From positions 333,501 to 397,500 of the forward strand of contig NZ_CP051666.1 of assembly GCF_012848475.1 (NCBI RefSeq): a DNA stretch of 64,000 nucleotides, in the 5' to 3' direction. The position numbers and the translations under genes are program-made. This DNA is from Marinobacterium sp. LSUCC0821. GTDB taxonomy: Bacteria; Pseudomonadota; Gammaproteobacteria; Pseudomonadales; Balneatricaceae. The notes under the pieces were generated by a model. That model saw only the letters and a program-made list of their open reading frames with translations, did no database searches and was not told where the DNA came from. Positions 1 to 12,032 of this stretch are shown piece after piece. Within the stretch, counting starts at the first letter, position 1. Each line of letters opens with the position of its first letter.

Positions 1-1349
1 AGCTTCGTTTCCGTTCTAAAGTGACTCACAACGTGCGTTCTTACCTTGAAGAGAACGGCTTCCTAGATATCGAAACTCCGATTCTAACGCGTGCGACTCC
101 AGAAGGTGCACGTGACTACCTTGTACCTAGCCGTACACACGAAGGTAGCTTCTTCGCACTGCCACAGTCACCTCAGCTATTCAAACAGCTACTTATGGTC
201 TCTGGCTTCGATCGTTACTACCAGATCGCTAAGTGTTTCCGTGACGAAGACCTACGTGCTGACCGTCAGCCTGAATTCACTCAGATCGACATCGAAACTT
301 CGTTCATGAGCGAAGAGGAAGTGATGGCGATGGCTGAGAAGATGATCCGTGGTCTATTCATGGATCTATTGGGTGTTGATCTTGGTGACTACCCACGTAT
401 GCCATACTCAGAAGCGATGCAGCGTTTTGGTTCGGATAAGCCAGATCTTCGTATCCCAATGGAGTTGGTTGACGTTGCAGATCTCGTTGCTAGCGTAGAT
501 TTCAAAGTATTTGCTGGTCCTGCAACTGATCCTAAGGGTCGTGTTGCAGCACTTAAAGTGCCAGGCGGTAGTGAACTTACACGTAAGCAGATTGATGACT
601 ACACCAAGTTTGTATCAATCTATGGCGCTAAAGGTCTAGCTTGGATCAAAGTTAACGATCTAGCTGCTGGCGAAGAGGGACTTCAGTCTCCAATCGTAAA
701 GTTCCTTGGTGTTGATGTCGCTATGGCGATCATGGAGCGTCTAGGAGCACAGAACGGAGATCTAGTATTCTTCGGTGCAGATAAAGCGACCATCGTTAAC
801 GAAGCACTTGGTGCACTTCGTATTAAAGTGGGCGAAGATCTAAACATGATCGAAAAAGAGTGGGCGCCGCTATGGGTTGTCGACTTCCCAATGTTCGAAG
901 AGAACTCAGATGGCAGCATGACCGCACTTCACCACCCATTCACATCTCCAAACTGTTCACCTGCAGAGCTGATTGCACAGCCTGAAGGTCAGCTATCTCG
1001 TGCATACGACATGGTACTTAACGGTTGTGAGCTTGGTGGTGGTTCGGTTCGTATTCACGATCAAGAGATGCAGAAAGCGGTATTCAAAGTACTGGGTATC
1101 TCTGATGAAGAGGCTGAAGAGAAGTTTGGCTTCCTACTTAACGCGCTTAAGTTTGGTGCGCCACCACACGCAGGTTTGGCGTTCGGTCTAGACCGCCTCA
1201 TCATGCTGATGACCGGCTCTTCATCAATCCGTGAAGTAATCGCATTCCCTAAAACTCAGTCTGCTGCTTGTCCAATGACAGAAGCACCAGGTGAAGTGAG
1301 CGCAGCTCAGCTTCGCGAGTTGAACATCAAACTTCGCAAAACACCTTAA
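1..1349 (+). CDS. aspS: Aspartyl-tRNA synthetase, 3' part (5' end outside window)
   Basis: Class II synthetase that charges tRNA with Asp (or Asp/Asn in non-discriminating forms) in the cytoplasm. The reading frame is open from the first bases: codons before the GTG at 21 read L-R-F-R-S-K, matching the family just ahead of the catalytic core, so 21 is not the real start and the N-terminal anticodon-binding OB fold lies upstream. Visible are the aspartate-binding block [20 protein letters not shown], motif 2 around [18 protein letters not shown], the bacterial GAD insertion domain in the middle, and motif 3 [12 protein letters not shown] near the C-terminus. The gene ends in TAA and is followed by a clear terminator. 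Confidence 0.97.
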   Translation, partial: LRFRSKVTHNVRSYLEENGFLDIETPILTRATPEGARDYLVPSRTHEGSFFALPQSPQLFKQLLMVSGFDRYYQIAKCFRDEDLRADRQPEFTQIDIETSFMSEEEVMAMAEKMIRGLFMDLLGVDLGDYPRMPYSEAMQRFGSDKPDLRIPMELVDVADLVASVDFKVFAGPATDPKGRVAALKVPGGSELTRKQIDDYTKFVSIYGAKGLAWIKVNDLAAGEEGLQSPIVKFLGVDVAMAIMERLGAQNGDLVFFGADKATIVNEALGALRIKVGEDLNMIEKEWAPLWVVDFPMFEENSDGSMTALHHPFTSPNCSPAELIAQPEGQLSRAYDMVLNGCELGGGSVRIHDQEMQKAVFKVLGISDEEAEEKFGFLLNALKFGAPPHAGLAFGLDRLIMLMTGSSSIREVIAFPKTQSAACPMTEAPGEVSAAQLRELNIKLRKTP

Positions 1350-1363
1350 TTGGGTGTTTAGTT

Positions 1364-1393
1364 AAGAAAACCGGCTTTTTAGCCGGTTTTTTT
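1364..1393 (+). terminator. Rho-independent terminator of aspS
   Basis: AAAACCGGCT and AGCCGG(TTTT) form a short GC-rich stem with a TTTT loop, followed by a run of seven or more T. It starts 14 bases after the aspS stop codon. Confidence 0.9.
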
Positions 1394-1426
1394 GTGTCTG
1401 GACTGAGTCTCTGGAAAATGCTGATA

Positions 1427-1513
1427 AAGCGAGTGACAGGCTGAAGGCCGGTCACCGCCACTCCGTAGCCAGTTCATCGCATCGGTGACAGGCCTTCAGC
1501 CTGTCATCCGCTT
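1427..1513. repeat. REP-like inverted repeat in the aspS-ruvC gap
   Basis: Two 31-base arms (1427-1457 and 1483-1513) are reverse complements apart from a few mismatches. The core is GACAGGCTGAAGGCC on the left and GGCCTTCAGCCTGTC on the right, separated by 25 bases. There is no T-run, so it is not a simple terminator. This layout is typical of dispersed intergenic palindromes. The 330-base gap 1350-1679 otherwise holds only the aspS terminator and a probable ruvC promoter; no yebC gene is present. Confidence 0.7.
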
Positions 1514-1617
1514 TCTACACAACTGACGGGATCAGTTTTGAACAGCTTTAGCTGGCCCGAAGGGTGAGGGCAGGATAGCCCGAGTAATTACGCTCCAAAC
1601 CCACAACAACACACCTA

Positions 1618-1646
1618 TTGGTCTCAATTAAAACTACTGTTATTAT
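1618..1646 (+). promoter_or_regulatory. Candidate sigma-70 promoter for ruvC
   Basis: TTGGTC (1618-1623) and TATTAT (1641-1646) are separated by 17 bases, ending 33 bases before the ruvC start. The -10 matches 5 of 6 consensus bases and the -35 is weak (3 of 6). Confidence 0.35.
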
Positions 1647-1679
1647 GTACAGGTATTTAAATCTGACATAAGGCTTTGC

Positions 1680-2198
1680 ATGCTGATACTTGGGATCGAC
1701 CCGGGCTCGCGAATTACTGGTTATGGCATCATCGATGCGCAGGGCAGTAAGGCGGAGTACGTCACTAGCGGTTGTATCCGTATCGCTGACGCGAGCCTTC
1801 CGGAAAAATTGCGCCAGGTCTTTGAAGGTATCTCCCAGCTGGTAGAGCAGTTTCAGCCACAAGAGGTTGCGATAGAGCAGGTCTTTATGGCGCGTAATGC
1901 TGACTCAGCACTGAAGCTTGGTCAGGCACGTGGTGCTGCGATTGTTGCTGCTGCCTCTAAGGGGTTAGAGGTGCATGAGTATGCCGCGCGTTTGGTTAAG
2001 CAAGCTGTGACAGGTACCGGTGCTGCAGATAAAGGGCAGGTGCAATCGATGGTTGCGCGTATTCTTTCGCTACCCGGTTTACCCCAGGTCGATGCCGCCG
2101 ATGGTTTGGCGATTGCACTCTGTCATGCTTATACCCGTCAGGGGTTAATTGCGACTGCAGGTTCACGTCGATCATCACGTGGTCGCTGGCGTCTGTAG
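1680..2198 (+). CDS. ruvC: Holliday junction resolvase RuvC
   Basis: Dimeric endonuclease that cuts Holliday junctions made by RecA and moved by RuvAB. The protein has 172 residues, the normal length. All four metal-binding acidic residues sit at the same numbers as in E. coli RuvC: Asp7 (GIDPGSR), Glu66 (VAIEQVF), Asp138 and Asp141 ([11 protein letters not shown]). It starts at ATG 1680, after a modest promoter, and lies 85 bases ahead of ruvA, consistent with a ruvCAB transcription unit. Confidence 0.97.
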   Translation: MLILGIDPGSRITGYGIIDAQGSKAEYVTSGCIRIADASLPEKLRQVFEGISQLVEQFQPQEVAIEQVFMARNADSALKLGQARGAAIVAAASKGLEVHEYAARLVKQAVTGTGAADKGQVQSMVARILSLPGLPQVDAADGLAIALCHAYTRQGLIATAGSRRSSRGRWRL

Positions 2199-2283
2199 AT
2201 AAGTTTAAAAAGCGCCTAATCCGCTGTAGTTCTGCAAAGCAAAGTGGGATAGGATCAACCTTACTATTTGTTGAGGATTTCGT

Positions 2284-2913
2284 GTGATTGGTCGTCTAAC
2301 CGGTGAGTTGGTTGAGAAAACTCCCCCTGAGTTGTTAATTGATGTTTCAGGTGTGGGTTATGAAGTTGAAGCCTCAATGAACACCTTCTACAAGCTGCCG
2401 GATATCGGCACATTTGTGACCATCTATACCCACTTTGTTGTCCGTGAAGATGCTCAGCTACTTTATGGGTTTGCTGATAAACAGGAGCGTTCGCTTTTCA
2501 GAACACTGATTAAAGTGAACGGCGTTGGTCCTAAGCTAGCTCTCACTATCCTCTCCGGCATCTCTGCCCCTGAGTTTATCCGTACTGTTCATAATGAGGA
2601 TGTTTCAGCTCTGACGCGCCTACCGGGTGTTGGTAAAAAGACGGCTGAGCGTTTGATCATTGAGATGAAAGATAAGCTCTCTAAACTTGAATCGCCCACT
2701 GCGATTGAATTTGAGCTATCTGGACAGGGTGTTGGTGCACCGGTTCAGCCTAAACAAGATCATCGAGCGGATGCAGAGACTGCACTGATAGCCCTAGGTT
2801 ACAAACCGATGCAGGCTACCAAAGCGATTGAGCAGGCAGCTAATACTCTAGGCGCTGACGCTGAGACTGAAGCACTTATTCGTCAGGCCCTGAAAATGAT
2901 GGTGGCGGGTTAA
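2284..2913 (+). CDS. ruvA: Holliday junction DNA helicase subunit RuvA
   Basis: Tetrameric junction-binding subunit that loads the RuvB motor. The 209-residue product begins [20 protein letters not shown], the usual RuvA N-terminal OB fold. It has two helix-hairpin-helix motifs ([15 protein letters not shown] and [16 protein letters not shown], residues about 78-123) and a C-terminal RuvB-contacting domain with the ALIALGYKP motif. The start is GTG at 2284, preceded by GAGG at 2273-2276. Only one base separates it from ruvB, so translation is probably coupled. Confidence 0.97.
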   Translation: MIGRLTGELVEKTPPELLIDVSGVGYEVEASMNTFYKLPDIGTFVTIYTHFVVREDAQLLYGFADKQERSLFRTLIKVNGVGPKLALTILSGISAPEFIRTVHNEDVSALTRLPGVGKKTAERLIIEMKDKLSKLESPTAIEFELSGQGVGAPVQPKQDHRADAETALIALGYKPMQATKAIEQAANTLGADAETEALIRQALKMMVAG

Positions 2914-2914
2914 G

Positions 2915-3925
2915 ATGCAGATCGAACAAGACCGCTTTATCTCCCCTGTGGGTGCGCCTGGAGAAGAGGTTCAGGACAGAGCTGTTCGTCCGAAATCACT
3001 CCAAGATTATGAAGGGCAACCGCAGGTGCGAGAGCAAATGGAGATCTTTATCCATGCTGCTCGAAAACGAAATGAAGCGCTTGATCACACCCTGATCTTC
3101 GGACCACCAGGACTCGGTAAAACAACACTCGCCAACATCATTGCGAACGAGATGGGAAGTGAGATCAAAACGACCTCAGGTCCTGTTCTCGAGAAAGCGG
3201 GTGACGTAGCGGCTCTACTTACCAATCTTGAGCCGGGTGATGTTCTATTCATCGATGAGATCCATCGACTCAGCGCCAGTGTTGAAGAGGTGCTCTATCC
3301 CGCAATGGAAGATTACCAGCTCGATATTATGATCGGGGAGGGGCCTGCAGCGCGTTCAATAAAACTTGAGCTGCCACCTTTTACGCTTGTTGGTGCAACG
3401 ACGCGTGCGGGCCTTTTAACATCCCCTCTGCGTGACCGCTTTGGTATTGTGCAGCGCTTAGAGTTTTACTCTGTTGCTGATCTCACCAAGATTGTGATGC
3501 GCACTGCACGCCTCAGTGGCTCAGAAATTGATGAGGCGGGTGCGCATGAGATCGCTCGCCGCTCACGTGGAACGCCGCGTATTGCAAACCGTCTATTAAG
3601 ACGTGCCCGTGACTACTCTGAAGTGAAGGGCGATGGCCGTATTACTGCCGAAATGGCTGACTTGGCATTGAATATGCTCAATGTCGATCAACACGGTTTT
3701 GACCACATGGACCGCCGTATGCTGCTGGCTATGTTAGAGAAATTCGGTGGCGGTCCCGTGGGTGTCGATAGTTTGGCTGCGGCTATCAGTGAAGAGCGAG
3801 ACACCATTGAGGATGTCTTGGAACCTTACCTGATTCAACAGGGTTTTGTGATGCGCACGCCACGTGGCCGAGTGCTTACAGATCATGCTTATCGATACTT
3901 CGGTGTCGACAAACCTGAGGTTTAA
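2915..3925 (+). CDS. ruvB: Holliday junction branch-migration ATPase RuvB
   Basis: AAA+ hexameric motor that drives branch migration with RuvA. The product has 336 residues. Walker A is GPPGLGKTT (63-71), Walker [10 protein letters not shown] (111-119), followed by sensor 1 (GATTRAG), the arginine finger region SPLRDRFG and a C-terminal winged helix ending in [17 protein letters not shown]. Its TAA overlaps the next gene's ATG by one base. Confidence 0.98.
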   Translation: MQIEQDRFISPVGAPGEEVQDRAVRPKSLQDYEGQPQVREQMEIFIHAARKRNEALDHTLIFGPPGLGKTTLANIIANEMGSEIKTTSGPVLEKAGDVAALLTNLEPGDVLFIDEIHRLSASVEEVLYPAMEDYQLDIMIGEGPAARSIKLELPPFTLVGATTRAGLLTSPLRDRFGIVQRLEFYSVADLTKIVMRTARLSGSEIDEAGAHEIARRSRGTPRIANRLLRRARDYSEVKGDGRITAEMADLALNMLNVDQHGFDHMDRRMLLAMLEKFGGGPVGVDSLAAAISEERDTIEDVLEPYLIQQGFVMRTPRGRVLTDHAYRYFGVDKPEV

Positions 3926-4344
3926 TGATGGCGTTTAAGTGGCCTGTAAGGGTTTACATTGAAGATACCGATTTTGGTGGTATCGTCTACTACGTCAACT
4001 ATCTAAAGTTTATGGAACGTGCACGCACTGAGCTTTTACGCAGTGCGGGTTGGTCGCAACATGAGTTGGCAGCGAATCATCTGATTTTTGTGGTGGGATC
4101 TGTGGAAGCGCAATATTTAGCACCTGCAAAATTAGATGATCAGTTAATCGTTCACACCACCATTAAAAAACCACAGGGTGCACGAATTAAGTTTCTGCAA
4201 GCTGTTGTTAAGGAGGGCTCTGATAGAGTCCTTTGCCAAGCCGAAATTGAGGTGATTGCAGTGACGCCGGCGATGCGTCCCAAGCGATGGCCTAAAGAGT
4301 TAATTACAACAATTGATCAAACCCATCCCGAGGTTTGGAGCTAA
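3925..4344 (+). CDS. ybgC: YbgC-type acyl-CoA thioesterase of the Tol-Pal cluster
   Basis: Hot-dog-fold thioesterase, 139 residues. The YbgC/4-hydroxybenzoyl-CoA thioesterase signature is seen as IEDTDFGGIVYYVNYLKFMERAR split around the catalytic Asp of DTDFGGIVYY. It is conventionally the first gene of tol-pal operons and may act on acyl carriers in phospholipid metabolism. The start overlaps the ruvB stop (TAATG). A second ATG three bases later is an equal choice. It is followed 12 bases on by tolQ. Confidence 0.93.
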   Translation: MMAFKWPVRVYIEDTDFGGIVYYVNYLKFMERARTELLRSAGWSQHELAANHLIFVVGSVEAQYLAPAKLDDQLIVHTTIKKPQGARIKFLQAVVKEGSDRVLCQAEIEVIAVTPAMRPKRWPKELITTIDQTHPEVWS

Positions 4345-4356
4345 CAGGAGTAGATA

Positions 4357-5034
4357 GTGGAAGATAAATTGTCGATCTGGAGTCTCGTTCTCAACGCGAG
4401 TTTCGTTGTCCAGTTAGTCATGTTGCTGTTGTTAGCGGCATCTTTCCTCTCTTGGGTGGTGATTTTTCAGCGTCGCAAGGTGATCTCTGGTGCGCAGAAA
4501 GCATTCAAACAGTTCGAAGATCGTTTCTGGTCTGGTGCTGATCTTGGGCAGCTCTATCGCGAAGTTAACGCCGAGCCTGATCCAGACAGCGGTGCCGAAA
4601 ATCTATTCCGTGCTGGTCTTAAAGAGTTTACTCGCCTTACCCAGCAATCAAGTGCTGATCCAGATATGGTCATGAACGGTGTGCAACGCGCAATGCGTGT
4701 AGCCATGTCTCGTGAAGAGGAGCGTCTACAAGCGCATCTTCCTTTCCTGGCAACAGTGGGTTCTACCAGTCCGTACGTCGGTCTATTCGGTACTGTGTGG
4801 GGTATCATGAATGCCTTCCGTGGTCTTGCGAACGTACACCAAGCGACGCTCGCATCTGTAGCGCCAGGTATCTCTGAAGCGCTCGTTGCAACCGCGATTG
4901 GTCTATTTGCAGCAATTCCTGCTGTAGTTGCCTACAACCGTTTCTCAGCTCAATCAGAAGCGTTGTTGGCTAATTACGAAACCTTTGCTGAAGAGTTCTC
5001 AAGCATTCTCTACCGTCGTGTTCACGCTCGTTAA
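4357..5034 (+). CDS. tolQ: Tol-Pal inner-membrane proton-channel subunit TolQ
   Basis: Inner-membrane protein of the TolQRA motor, which uses proton motive force to constrict the outer membrane at division. It has 225 residues with three membrane segments: near the N-terminus (about 13-35, after a short periplasmic tail), then two after the cytoplasmic loop (about 130-155 and 165-190). The conserved MotA/TolQ/ExbB block reads GSTSPYVGLFGTVWGIMNAF, and the third segment has PGISEALVATAIGLFAAIPAV. GTG start with AGGAG at 4346-4350. Confidence 0.96.
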   Translation: MEDKLSIWSLVLNASFVVQLVMLLLLAASFLSWVVIFQRRKVISGAQKAFKQFEDRFWSGADLGQLYREVNAEPDPDSGAENLFRAGLKEFTRLTQQSSADPDMVMNGVQRAMRVAMSREEERLQAHLPFLATVGSTSPYVGLFGTVWGIMNAFRGLANVHQATLASVAPGISEALVATAIGLFAAIPAVVAYNRFSAQSEALLANYETFAEEFSSILYRRVHAR

Positions 5035-5045
5035 GGTTTGTTGAG

Positions 5046-5462
5046 ATGATTAGGCGTCAACGCAATAAGCGTAAGTTGAATGCAGAGATCAACGTCGTTC
5101 CATATATCGACGTCACGCTCGTGCTACTTATCATCTTTATGGTGACAGCTCCTATGCTGACGCAGGGGGTTGATATTGAACTTCCTAAGGCGGCATCAGA
5201 GCCGGTAGATACCCAGGATAACGAGCCGCTCATTATCTCAGTTGATGCAGAGGGTAATTACTACATCAACCTAGGTCAGGATGAGACTCAGCCTAAGAGT
5301 GCAGAGCAGATAGCGGCCCAAATCAAACAGATTCTCTCAGTTAACCCTGCAAAATTGATGCTTGTTCGTGGTGATAAGTCTGCCAGCTATGACCAGGTGG
5401 TTCAGTTGATGGTGTTGATGCAAGGTGCTGGTGCCGAACGAGTTGGTTTGGTGACGGAGTAA
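5046..5462 (+). CDS. tolR: Tol-Pal protein TolR
   Basis: Single-pass ExbD/TolR protein that works with TolQ in proton conduction and binds peptidoglycan through its periplasmic domain. 138 residues; the membrane helix starts at the channel aspartate, Asp22 in NVVPYIDVTLVLLIIFMV, equivalent to Asp23 of E. coli. The C-terminal domain ends in MVLMQGAGAERVGLVTE, typical of TolR. It begins 11 bases after tolQ and ends 4 bases before tolA. Confidence 0.96.
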   Translation: MIRRQRNKRKLNAEINVVPYIDVTLVLLIIFMVTAPMLTQGVDIELPKAASEPVDTQDNEPLIISVDAEGNYYINLGQDETQPKSAEQIAAQIKQILSVNPAKLMLVRGDKSASYDQVVQLMVLMQGAGAERVGLVTE

Positions 5463-5466
5463 GGTT

Positions 5467-6411
5467 TTGTTCGATCGTAGTTACCTACTGCCGATTGTTT
5501 TTGCCACGCTTGTTCACGCACTGGTGATGTTGGTGATCTCGGGTGTCTGGATAGGGCAGGAGCGAGATCGAACTATACAGCCGCGCCATATCGAAGCGAA
5601 GATGGTGGATCTTAAAGCTCTCGCTGATAAGCGTGCAGCTGAAGAGCAAGCTGCAAAAGAGAAAGCGAAACGCGAAGCGGCTAAGAAAAAGGCTGAGGCG
5701 GATAAGAAGCGAAAAGCAGCAGAGGCTAAGAAGAAAGCTGAAGCTAAGCGTCGTGAAGATGCCAAAAAAGCGGCGGACGCTAAGAAAAAAGCGGAAGCTA
5801 AAAAAACAGCAGATGCTGAAGCTAAGAAGCTCGCCGATGCTAAGAAAAAAGCCGAAGCTGCTAAGAAGAAAGCTGATGCTGATGCAAAAAATGCTGAGCT
5901 GAAAGCGGCTGAGAAAGCCAAAGCTGACGCTAAGAAAAAGGCTGATGCTGAGGCAAAACGCAAAGCTGAAGCAGATGCTAAGCGAAAAGCTGATGAGAAG
6001 CGTAAAGCGGATGATGCAGCAAAAGCTAAAGCGGAAGCTGATCGTAAGGCTGAAGCAGATCGTAAAGCGGCTTTAGAGAAGCAGCGAGCGGCAGCAGAAG
6101 AGCGTGCCAACCAGATGGTGGGGGATATACAGTCCTATATTCAGGCGCTGCTTCAGGATAGTTGGAATATCCCATCTACAGCTCGAAATGGGATGCGAGC
6201 TGTCGTGGAGATTCGCTTTTTCCCGAATGGCCAGGTAGATCAGGCAAACATTACGACCAGTAGTGGAGATCAGGCATTTGACCGATCGGCACTACAAGCT
6301 GTACAACGTGTTGGAACATTTGAACGAATTGCCGATGTAGATCCGCTCACCTTTGAGCGAAGGCTGCGTCGAGTACTTGTGGAATTTAGACCAGAGGGGT
6401 TGAGATGGTAA
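5467..6411 (+). CDS. tolA: Tol-Pal bridging protein TolA
   Basis: Periplasm-spanning protein that links TolQR to Pal/TolB at the outer membrane. 314 residues: one N-terminal membrane anchor (about 8-27), a long Lys/Ala/Glu/Asp helical rod (about 45-210) built from repeats such as AKKKAEA and ADAKRKA, and a C-terminal domain (about 215-314) with [20 protein letters not shown] and the [18 protein letters not shown] core. The rod's codon monotony creates a long spurious open frame on the opposite strand. The start is TTG at 5467, giving [18 protein letters not shown]. Its stop overlaps tolB by 7 bases. Confidence 0.94.
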   Translation: MFDRSYLLPIVFATLVHALVMLVISGVWIGQERDRTIQPRHIEAKMVDLKALADKRAAEEQAAKEKAKREAAKKKAEADKKRKAAEAKKKAEAKRREDAKKAADAKKKAEAKKTADAEAKKLADAKKKAEAAKKKADADAKNAELKAAEKAKADAKKKADAEAKRKAEADAKRKADEKRKADDAAKAKAEADRKAEADRKAALEKQRAAAEERANQMVGDIQSYIQALLQDSWNIPSTARNGMRAVVEIRFFPNGQVDQANITTSSGDQAFDRSALQAVQRVGTFERIADVDPLTFERRLRRVLVEFRPEGLRW

Positions 6412-7715
6412 GTTTAAAAGTGCTGCGTCGATTAGTGGTATCTGTTTTGTTGTTACCGGCGTTAGCTCAGGCAGAATTAGTAGTCGAGGTGACTCAGGGT
6501 TCAACTGAGCCGACCCCAGTTGCTGTCGTACCATTTAAGTGGGCTGGTAAAGCCGCTCTTCCTGAAGATGTTGCTGAGATTATTGACCAAGATTTAAGTC
6601 GTTCAGGTCTATTCACAACACTTCCTCGTGCTGCGATGTTAAGTCTTCCTTCAGAGCGCTCACAGATCTTTTTCCGTGACTGGCGCATGACTAAAAGTGA
6701 CTTCTTGGTTGTCGGTAAAATCGAACCGGTCAGTGCTACACGCGTGGCGTTGAAGTATGAGCTTTACGATGTTCTCAAAGAGGAGAACATCATGATTCAA
6801 CCGCTAGAGTCAGAGATCTCTCAGCTACGTGATGCAGCACACTTTATCGCTGATCAAATCTATCAGGCTTTAACAGGCAACCGTGGAGCCTTCTCTACAC
6901 GTATCGTTTATGTAACCGCAGAGCGTGTTACTAGTCAGACTGCGCGATACCGTCTTGAGATGGCGGATTGGGATGGTAATCGTCCACGTGTCATTCTTGA
7001 GTCTCGTGAACCGATCATGTCACCAAGCTGGTCGGCAGATGGAAAGAAAATTGCGTATGTCTCGTTTGAGACAGGTCGTCCATCAATCTATGTTCAGTAT
7101 CTTGCGACCGGTAAGCGTGAGCGCATTCAGTCTTTCAAAGGTTTGAATGGTGCGCCTGCTTGGTCACCGGATGGAACCAAGCTTGCGCTGGTGCTATCTA
7201 AAGATGGCAACCCTGAAATCTATGTGTTGAATGTCGTAAATGGTGACCTGCAGCGTGTCACTAACCACTACGGTATCGACACTGAGCCAAGTTGGGCGCC
7301 GGACGGTCAGTCGCTGGTGTTTACCTCTGATCGCGGTGGTTCGCCGCAGATTTACCGTCTCTACCTAGCAACGCGTCAGATGGAGCGTCTAACCTATGAG
7401 GGTAACTACAATGCTCGTGCAAGTATTACCCCAGATGGTCGCTTCCTTGCGCTTATCCATCGCTCTTCAGGCTCGGGTAATAAATTTGCTGTCTCTGTGC
7501 TGGATCTTAAAACGCAGCGTCTAGATATTCTGACTGAAACAGGTCTAGAGGAGTCGCCAACTATCGCACCTAATGCAAGTGTTGTGCTGTACGCAACTCA
7601 AGAGGGTACGCGTGGTGTGCTGTCAGCAGTATCGCTTGATGGTCAGGTACGTTTCCGTATGCCAAGTACGGGTGGCGATGTTCGTGCACCTTCTTGGAGT
7701 CCGTACCTCTACTAA
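6405..7715 (+). CDS. tolB: Tol-Pal periplasmic beta-propeller protein TolB
   Basis: Periplasmic partner of Pal and TolA. 436 residues with a Sec signal peptide cleaved near ALAQA-EL, an N-terminal alpha/beta domain (about 25-165) and a six-bladed WD40-like propeller (about 175-436) with repeats such as [29 protein letters not shown] and [15 protein letters not shown]. In most gammaproteobacteria pal and cpoB follow directly. Here the next gene is nqrA, 321 bases away. Confidence 0.97.
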   Translation: MVSLKVLRRLVVSVLLLPALAQAELVVEVTQGSTEPTPVAVVPFKWAGKAALPEDVAEIIDQDLSRSGLFTTLPRAAMLSLPSERSQIFFRDWRMTKSDFLVVGKIEPVSATRVALKYELYDVLKEENIMIQPLESEISQLRDAAHFIADQIYQALTGNRGAFSTRIVYVTAERVTSQTARYRLEMADWDGNRPRVILESREPIMSPSWSADGKKIAYVSFETGRPSIYVQYLATGKRERIQSFKGLNGAPAWSPDGTKLALVLSKDGNPEIYVLNVVNGDLQRVTNHYGIDTEPSWAPDGQSLVFTSDRGGSPQIYRLYLATRQMERLTYEGNYNARASITPDGRFLALIHRSSGSGNKFAVSVLDLKTQRLDILTETGLEESPTIAPNASVVLYATQEGTRGVLSAVSLDGQVRFRMPSTGGDVRAPSWSPYLY

Positions 7716-7739
7716 TCCTGCTTTAACTTACCCTACACT

Positions 7740-7763
7740 ACGAGCGGTTTTATTACCGCTCGT
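7740..7763 (+). terminator. Possible tolB terminator hairpin
   Basis: Perfect 9-base stem ACGAGCGGT/ACCGCTCGT with a six-base loop, 25 bases after the tolB stop. The downstream sequence AATAATGAAAC lacks a T-run, so it may work with Rho or only as an mRNA-stabilising hairpin. Confidence 0.5.
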
Positions 7764-7925
7764 AATAATGAAACTAACTCCCCGTTTTAAAAAACTCTCT
7801 CAAAGTAGCTATATAACTTTCAGTTAACTTTATATTCAAAATTAGTTAGCTGAAATCTATGTAAAACAACTACATATTGTCCGATGTGCCGCCCGCCGAT
7901 ATAGCGGGTCAGACCCTCTGTCAGG

Positions 7926-7931
7926 TATAAT
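7926..7931 (+). promoter_or_regulatory. Candidate -10 element of the nqr operon
   Basis: A perfect TATAAT stands 105 bases ahead of nqrA, but no convincing -35 hexamer lies 16-18 bases upstream, so an activator may be needed. The predicted leader is about 98 bases and can form a small AGCCC/GGGCT stem (7969-7973 with 7997-8001). The 320-base gap 7716-8036 holds this and the tolB hairpin; no small gene was seen. Confidence 0.35.
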
Positions 7932-8033
7932 CTGGCGGATTTTTGGGTGAGTCTGTCCAATTACTACAAGCCCCATAAGGGTTGAGTACTTGGGGAGGGC
8001 TCAAAGAAATTTCTAGCGGATTGGAATAAATAA

Positions 8034-9377
<1,344 letters not shown>

Positions 9378-9386
9378 GGGAGATAG

Positions 9387-10598
9387 ATGATGAGTTTACG
9401 TTCTGTTCTAGATTCTCTTGAGCCGCATTTCCACAAAGGCGGTAAATACGAGAATTGGTACGCGCTGTACGAAGCAGTTGATACCATTTTCTACACACCA
9501 GGTACGGTAACTAAGGCTGCTTCACACGTACGTGATGCTGTAGACCTTAAGCGTATGATGATCCTGGTTTGGATGTGTACCTTCCCAGCAGTATTTGCAG
9601 GCCTATACAACGTAGGTTTCCAGGCGAATACAGCAATGGAAGCACTTGGTCTTGCTGAAGCTGAAGGCTGGCGTGGTGCGATTATCTCTGCACTCGCGGG
9701 ATATGACGCTACTAGCGCTTGGGACAACATCCTACACGGTGCCATGTACTGGCTACCTATCTATGCAACTACCTTTATTGTAGGCGGCTTCTGGGAAGTA
9801 CTGTTTGCAATGAAACGTGGTCACGAAGTCAACGAAGGTTTCTTCGTAACATCTATCCTATTCTCTTTGATTCTTCCGCCAACAGTTCCACTTTGGCAGG
9901 TAGCACTGGGCATCAGCTTCGGTGTTGTGATCGGTAAAGAGGTGTTTGGTGGTACGGGTAAGAACTTCCTTAACCCAGCACTAACTGGTCGTGCATTCCT
10001 ATTCTTCGCTTACCCAGCGCAGATGTCTGGCGATGCTATCTGGACTGCGGTTGATGGCTTCTCAGGTGCTACTCCACTAGGTCTTGCAGCAGCGGGTGGT
10101 GTTGAAAACATCCTTGCAGCTAATGTGACTTGGATGGATGCCTTCCTAGGTTCAATTCAGGGTTCTATCGGTGAAACCTCAACGCTGGCGATTATGATTG
10201 GTGGTGCGGTTCTACTATTTGCTCGTGTTGCTGCATGGCGCATTGTTGCTGGCGTATTTGCTGGCATGGTGGCTATGTCATTGATCTTCAATGCAATCGG
10301 CTCTGAAACTAACGCAATGTTCAGCGTGCCTTTCTACTGGCATCTTGTTATGGGCGGCTTCGCGTTCGGTATGTTCTTCATGGCTACCGATCCAGTGTCA
10401 GCTTCGATGACAGATAAAGGTAAGTGGGTATTCGGTGCTCTTATTGGTGTAATGGTGGTTCTAATCCGCGTTGTGAACCCAGCATTCCCAGAGGGCATGA
10501 TGCTTGCGATCCTATTCGGTAACTTGTTCGCGCCACTAATCGATAACTTTGTGGTGCAGGCGAACATCAAACGGAGGATGGCACGTAATGTCGGCTAA
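9387..10598 (+). CDS. nqrB: Na+-NQR subunit B (membrane, FMN-bearing)
   Basis: Membrane subunit carrying a covalent FMN and part of the Na+ path. 403 residues with about ten membrane helices. The flavinylation motif [10 protein letters not shown] places the FMN-linked Thr at residue 229. ApbE, encoded in the same operon, attaches this FMN. Conserved [20 protein letters not shown] is also present. GGGAG lies before tandem ATGs at 9387 and 9390; either could be used. Its end overlaps nqrC by 11 bases. Confidence 0.97.
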   Translation: MMSLRSVLDSLEPHFHKGGKYENWYALYEAVDTIFYTPGTVTKAASHVRDAVDLKRMMILVWMCTFPAVFAGLYNVGFQANTAMEALGLAEAEGWRGAIISALAGYDATSAWDNILHGAMYWLPIYATTFIVGGFWEVLFAMKRGHEVNEGFFVTSILFSLILPPTVPLWQVALGISFGVVIGKEVFGGTGKNFLNPALTGRAFLFFAYPAQMSGDAIWTAVDGFSGATPLGLAAAGGVENILAANVTWMDAFLGSIQGSIGETSTLAIMIGGAVLLFARVAAWRIVAGVFAGMVAMSLIFNAIGSETNAMFSVPFYWHLVMGGFAFGMFFMATDPVSASMTDKGKWVFGALIGVMVVLIRVVNPAFPEGMMLAILFGNLFAPLIDNFVVQANIKRRMARNVG

Positions 10599-11370
10599 TA
10601 ACGATACTATCAGCAAAACGATCACCGTATCGGTCGTGCTGTGTGTAATCTGTTCGGTTGTAGTATCAGCAGCTGCTGTCATCCTTAAACCAAAACAGGT
10701 TGCTAACAAAGACCTAGACCGTAAGACCAATATTCTTGCGGCTGCAGGTCTTCTTCAACCAGGTAAAACAGTCGATGAGATGTTTGCTCAGATCACAACT
10801 AAAGTTGTTGATATGGAGACAGGCAAGTTCACGACGGCTGTGAATGGCGAAACTTTCGATATCCAGAAAGCGTCAAAAGACCCTGCGCTGTCAGTTTCGC
10901 TTTCTCGTGAAGATGACAAAGCGTCTATCAAGCGTCAGCCTAAATTTATGCCAGTCTACGTAGTAGAGGGTGCGAATGGCGGACTAGATAAGGTGATCCT
11001 GCCTGTTCACGGTTACGGTCTATGGTCAACTCTATACGGTTTCTTGGCGCTGGAAGGCGACTTGAACACTGTAGTAGGTCTAGGCTTCTACTCACATGCT
11101 GAGACTCCGGGTCTTGGTGGTGAGGTTGATAACCCAGCTTGGAAAGCGATTTGGCCAGGTAAGAAGGTCTATGCAGACAACATGCAGAAGCCTGAGATTC
11201 AGCTGATCAAGGGTAAGGTTGATGCTTCTACCCCTAAGGGTGAGTACAAAATCGACGGCCTTTCAGGTGCAACGCTTACTTCAGTTGGTGTAACTAACCT
11301 TGTCCAGTTCTGGATGGGTGAGAATGGTTACGCTCCTTTCCTAGCTAACCTACGTGCGGGAGGTGCCTAA
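10588..11370 (+). CDS. nqrC: Na+-NQR subunit C (FMN-bearing)
   Basis: Periplasm-facing subunit with one N-terminal membrane helix (about 10-32) and a covalent FMN at Thr229 in GLSGATLTS. 260 residues from ATG 10588. This start is chosen over an upstream in-frame GTG at 10549 because GGAGG (10573-10577) stands 10 bases before it and the product then begins [12 protein letters not shown] as in the family. It overlaps nqrB, implying coupled translation. Confidence 0.95.
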   Translation: MSANNDTISKTITVSVVLCVICSVVVSAAAVILKPKQVANKDLDRKTNILAAAGLLQPGKTVDEMFAQITTKVVDMETGKFTTAVNGETFDIQKASKDPALSVSLSREDDKASIKRQPKFMPVYVVEGANGGLDKVILPVHGYGLWSTLYGFLALEGDLNTVVGLGFYSHAETPGLGGEVDNPAWKAIWPGKKVYADNMQKPEIQLIKGKVDASTPKGEYKIDGLSGATLTSVGVTNLVQFWMGENGYAPFLANLRAGGA

Positions 11371-11372
11371 GC

Positions 11373-12032
11373 ATGTCTGATACACGTGAAATTTTGACGG
11401 GACCTATCGTCAAAAATAACCCAATCGCGCTGCAGATCCTGGGTGTATGTTCGGCACTCGCTGTAACATCAAACTTGGGTACTGCATCCGTTATGGCCTT
11501 GGCGGTTATTGTGGTGACAGCGTTCTCAAACCTGTTTATCTCTCTAATTCGCAACCATATTCCGGGTAACATTCGAATCATCGTTCAGATGACGATCATT
11601 GCTTCATTGGTAATTGTCGTAGACCAGATCCTTAAAGCTTTCGCTTACGAAATTTCGAAGCAGCTTTCGGTATTCGTAGGTCTAATTATTACCAACTGTA
11701 TCGTAATGGGTCGTGCAGAAGCGTTCGCTATGAAAAACCCACCAGTACCAAGCTTCCTAGATGGTATCGGTAACGGTCTTGGCTACGGTGCAGTACTTCT
11801 GTTCGTTGGCTTCTTCCGAGAGCTTTTCGGTGCAGGTTCGCTATACGGTATTGAAATCCTACCGCTGATTAACAACGGTGGTTGGTACCAGAGCAATGGT
11901 CTTCTACTGCTTCCGCCAAGTGCGTTCTTCCTGATCGGTCTTATGATCTGGTTGATCCGTTCTTACGATCCGAAGCAGGTTGAGAAACCAGATTTCGAGA
12001 TGGCACCAAACACTAAAGGAGCGTCGCACTAA
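11373..12032 (+). CDS. nqrD: Na+-NQR subunit D
   Basis: Integral membrane subunit with six helices. 219 residues. With NqrE it forms a pseudo-symmetric pair that binds a 2Fe-2S cluster and lies on the Na+ route. The conserved helix with the cluster cysteine reads [20 protein letters not shown], followed by [18 protein letters not shown] 11373 comes two bases after nqrC with GGGAGG upstream. Its last base is the first base of nqrE's ATG. Confidence 0.97.
   Translation: MSDTREILTGPIVKNNPIALQILGVCSALAVTSNLGTASVMALAVIVVTAFSNLFISLIRNHIPGNIRIIVQMTIIASLVIVVDQILKAFAYEISKQLSVFVGLIITNCIVMGRAEAFAMKNPPVPSFLDGIGNGLGYGAVLLFVGFFRELFGAGSLYGIEILPLINNGGWYQSNGLLLLPPSAFFLIGLMIWLIRSYDPKQVEKPDFEMAPNTKGASH

Noticed and set aside
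1548-1862. A 104-codon minus-strand frame across the ruvC promoter
   Set aside because: Overlaps ruvC on the opposite strand, no start signal and no recognisable motif.
5514-6110. A 198-codon open frame on the minus strand, Ala/Ser/Phe-rich
   Set aside because: It is the antisense shadow of the Lys/Ala/Glu repeats of TolA. No ribosome-binding site or family resemblance.
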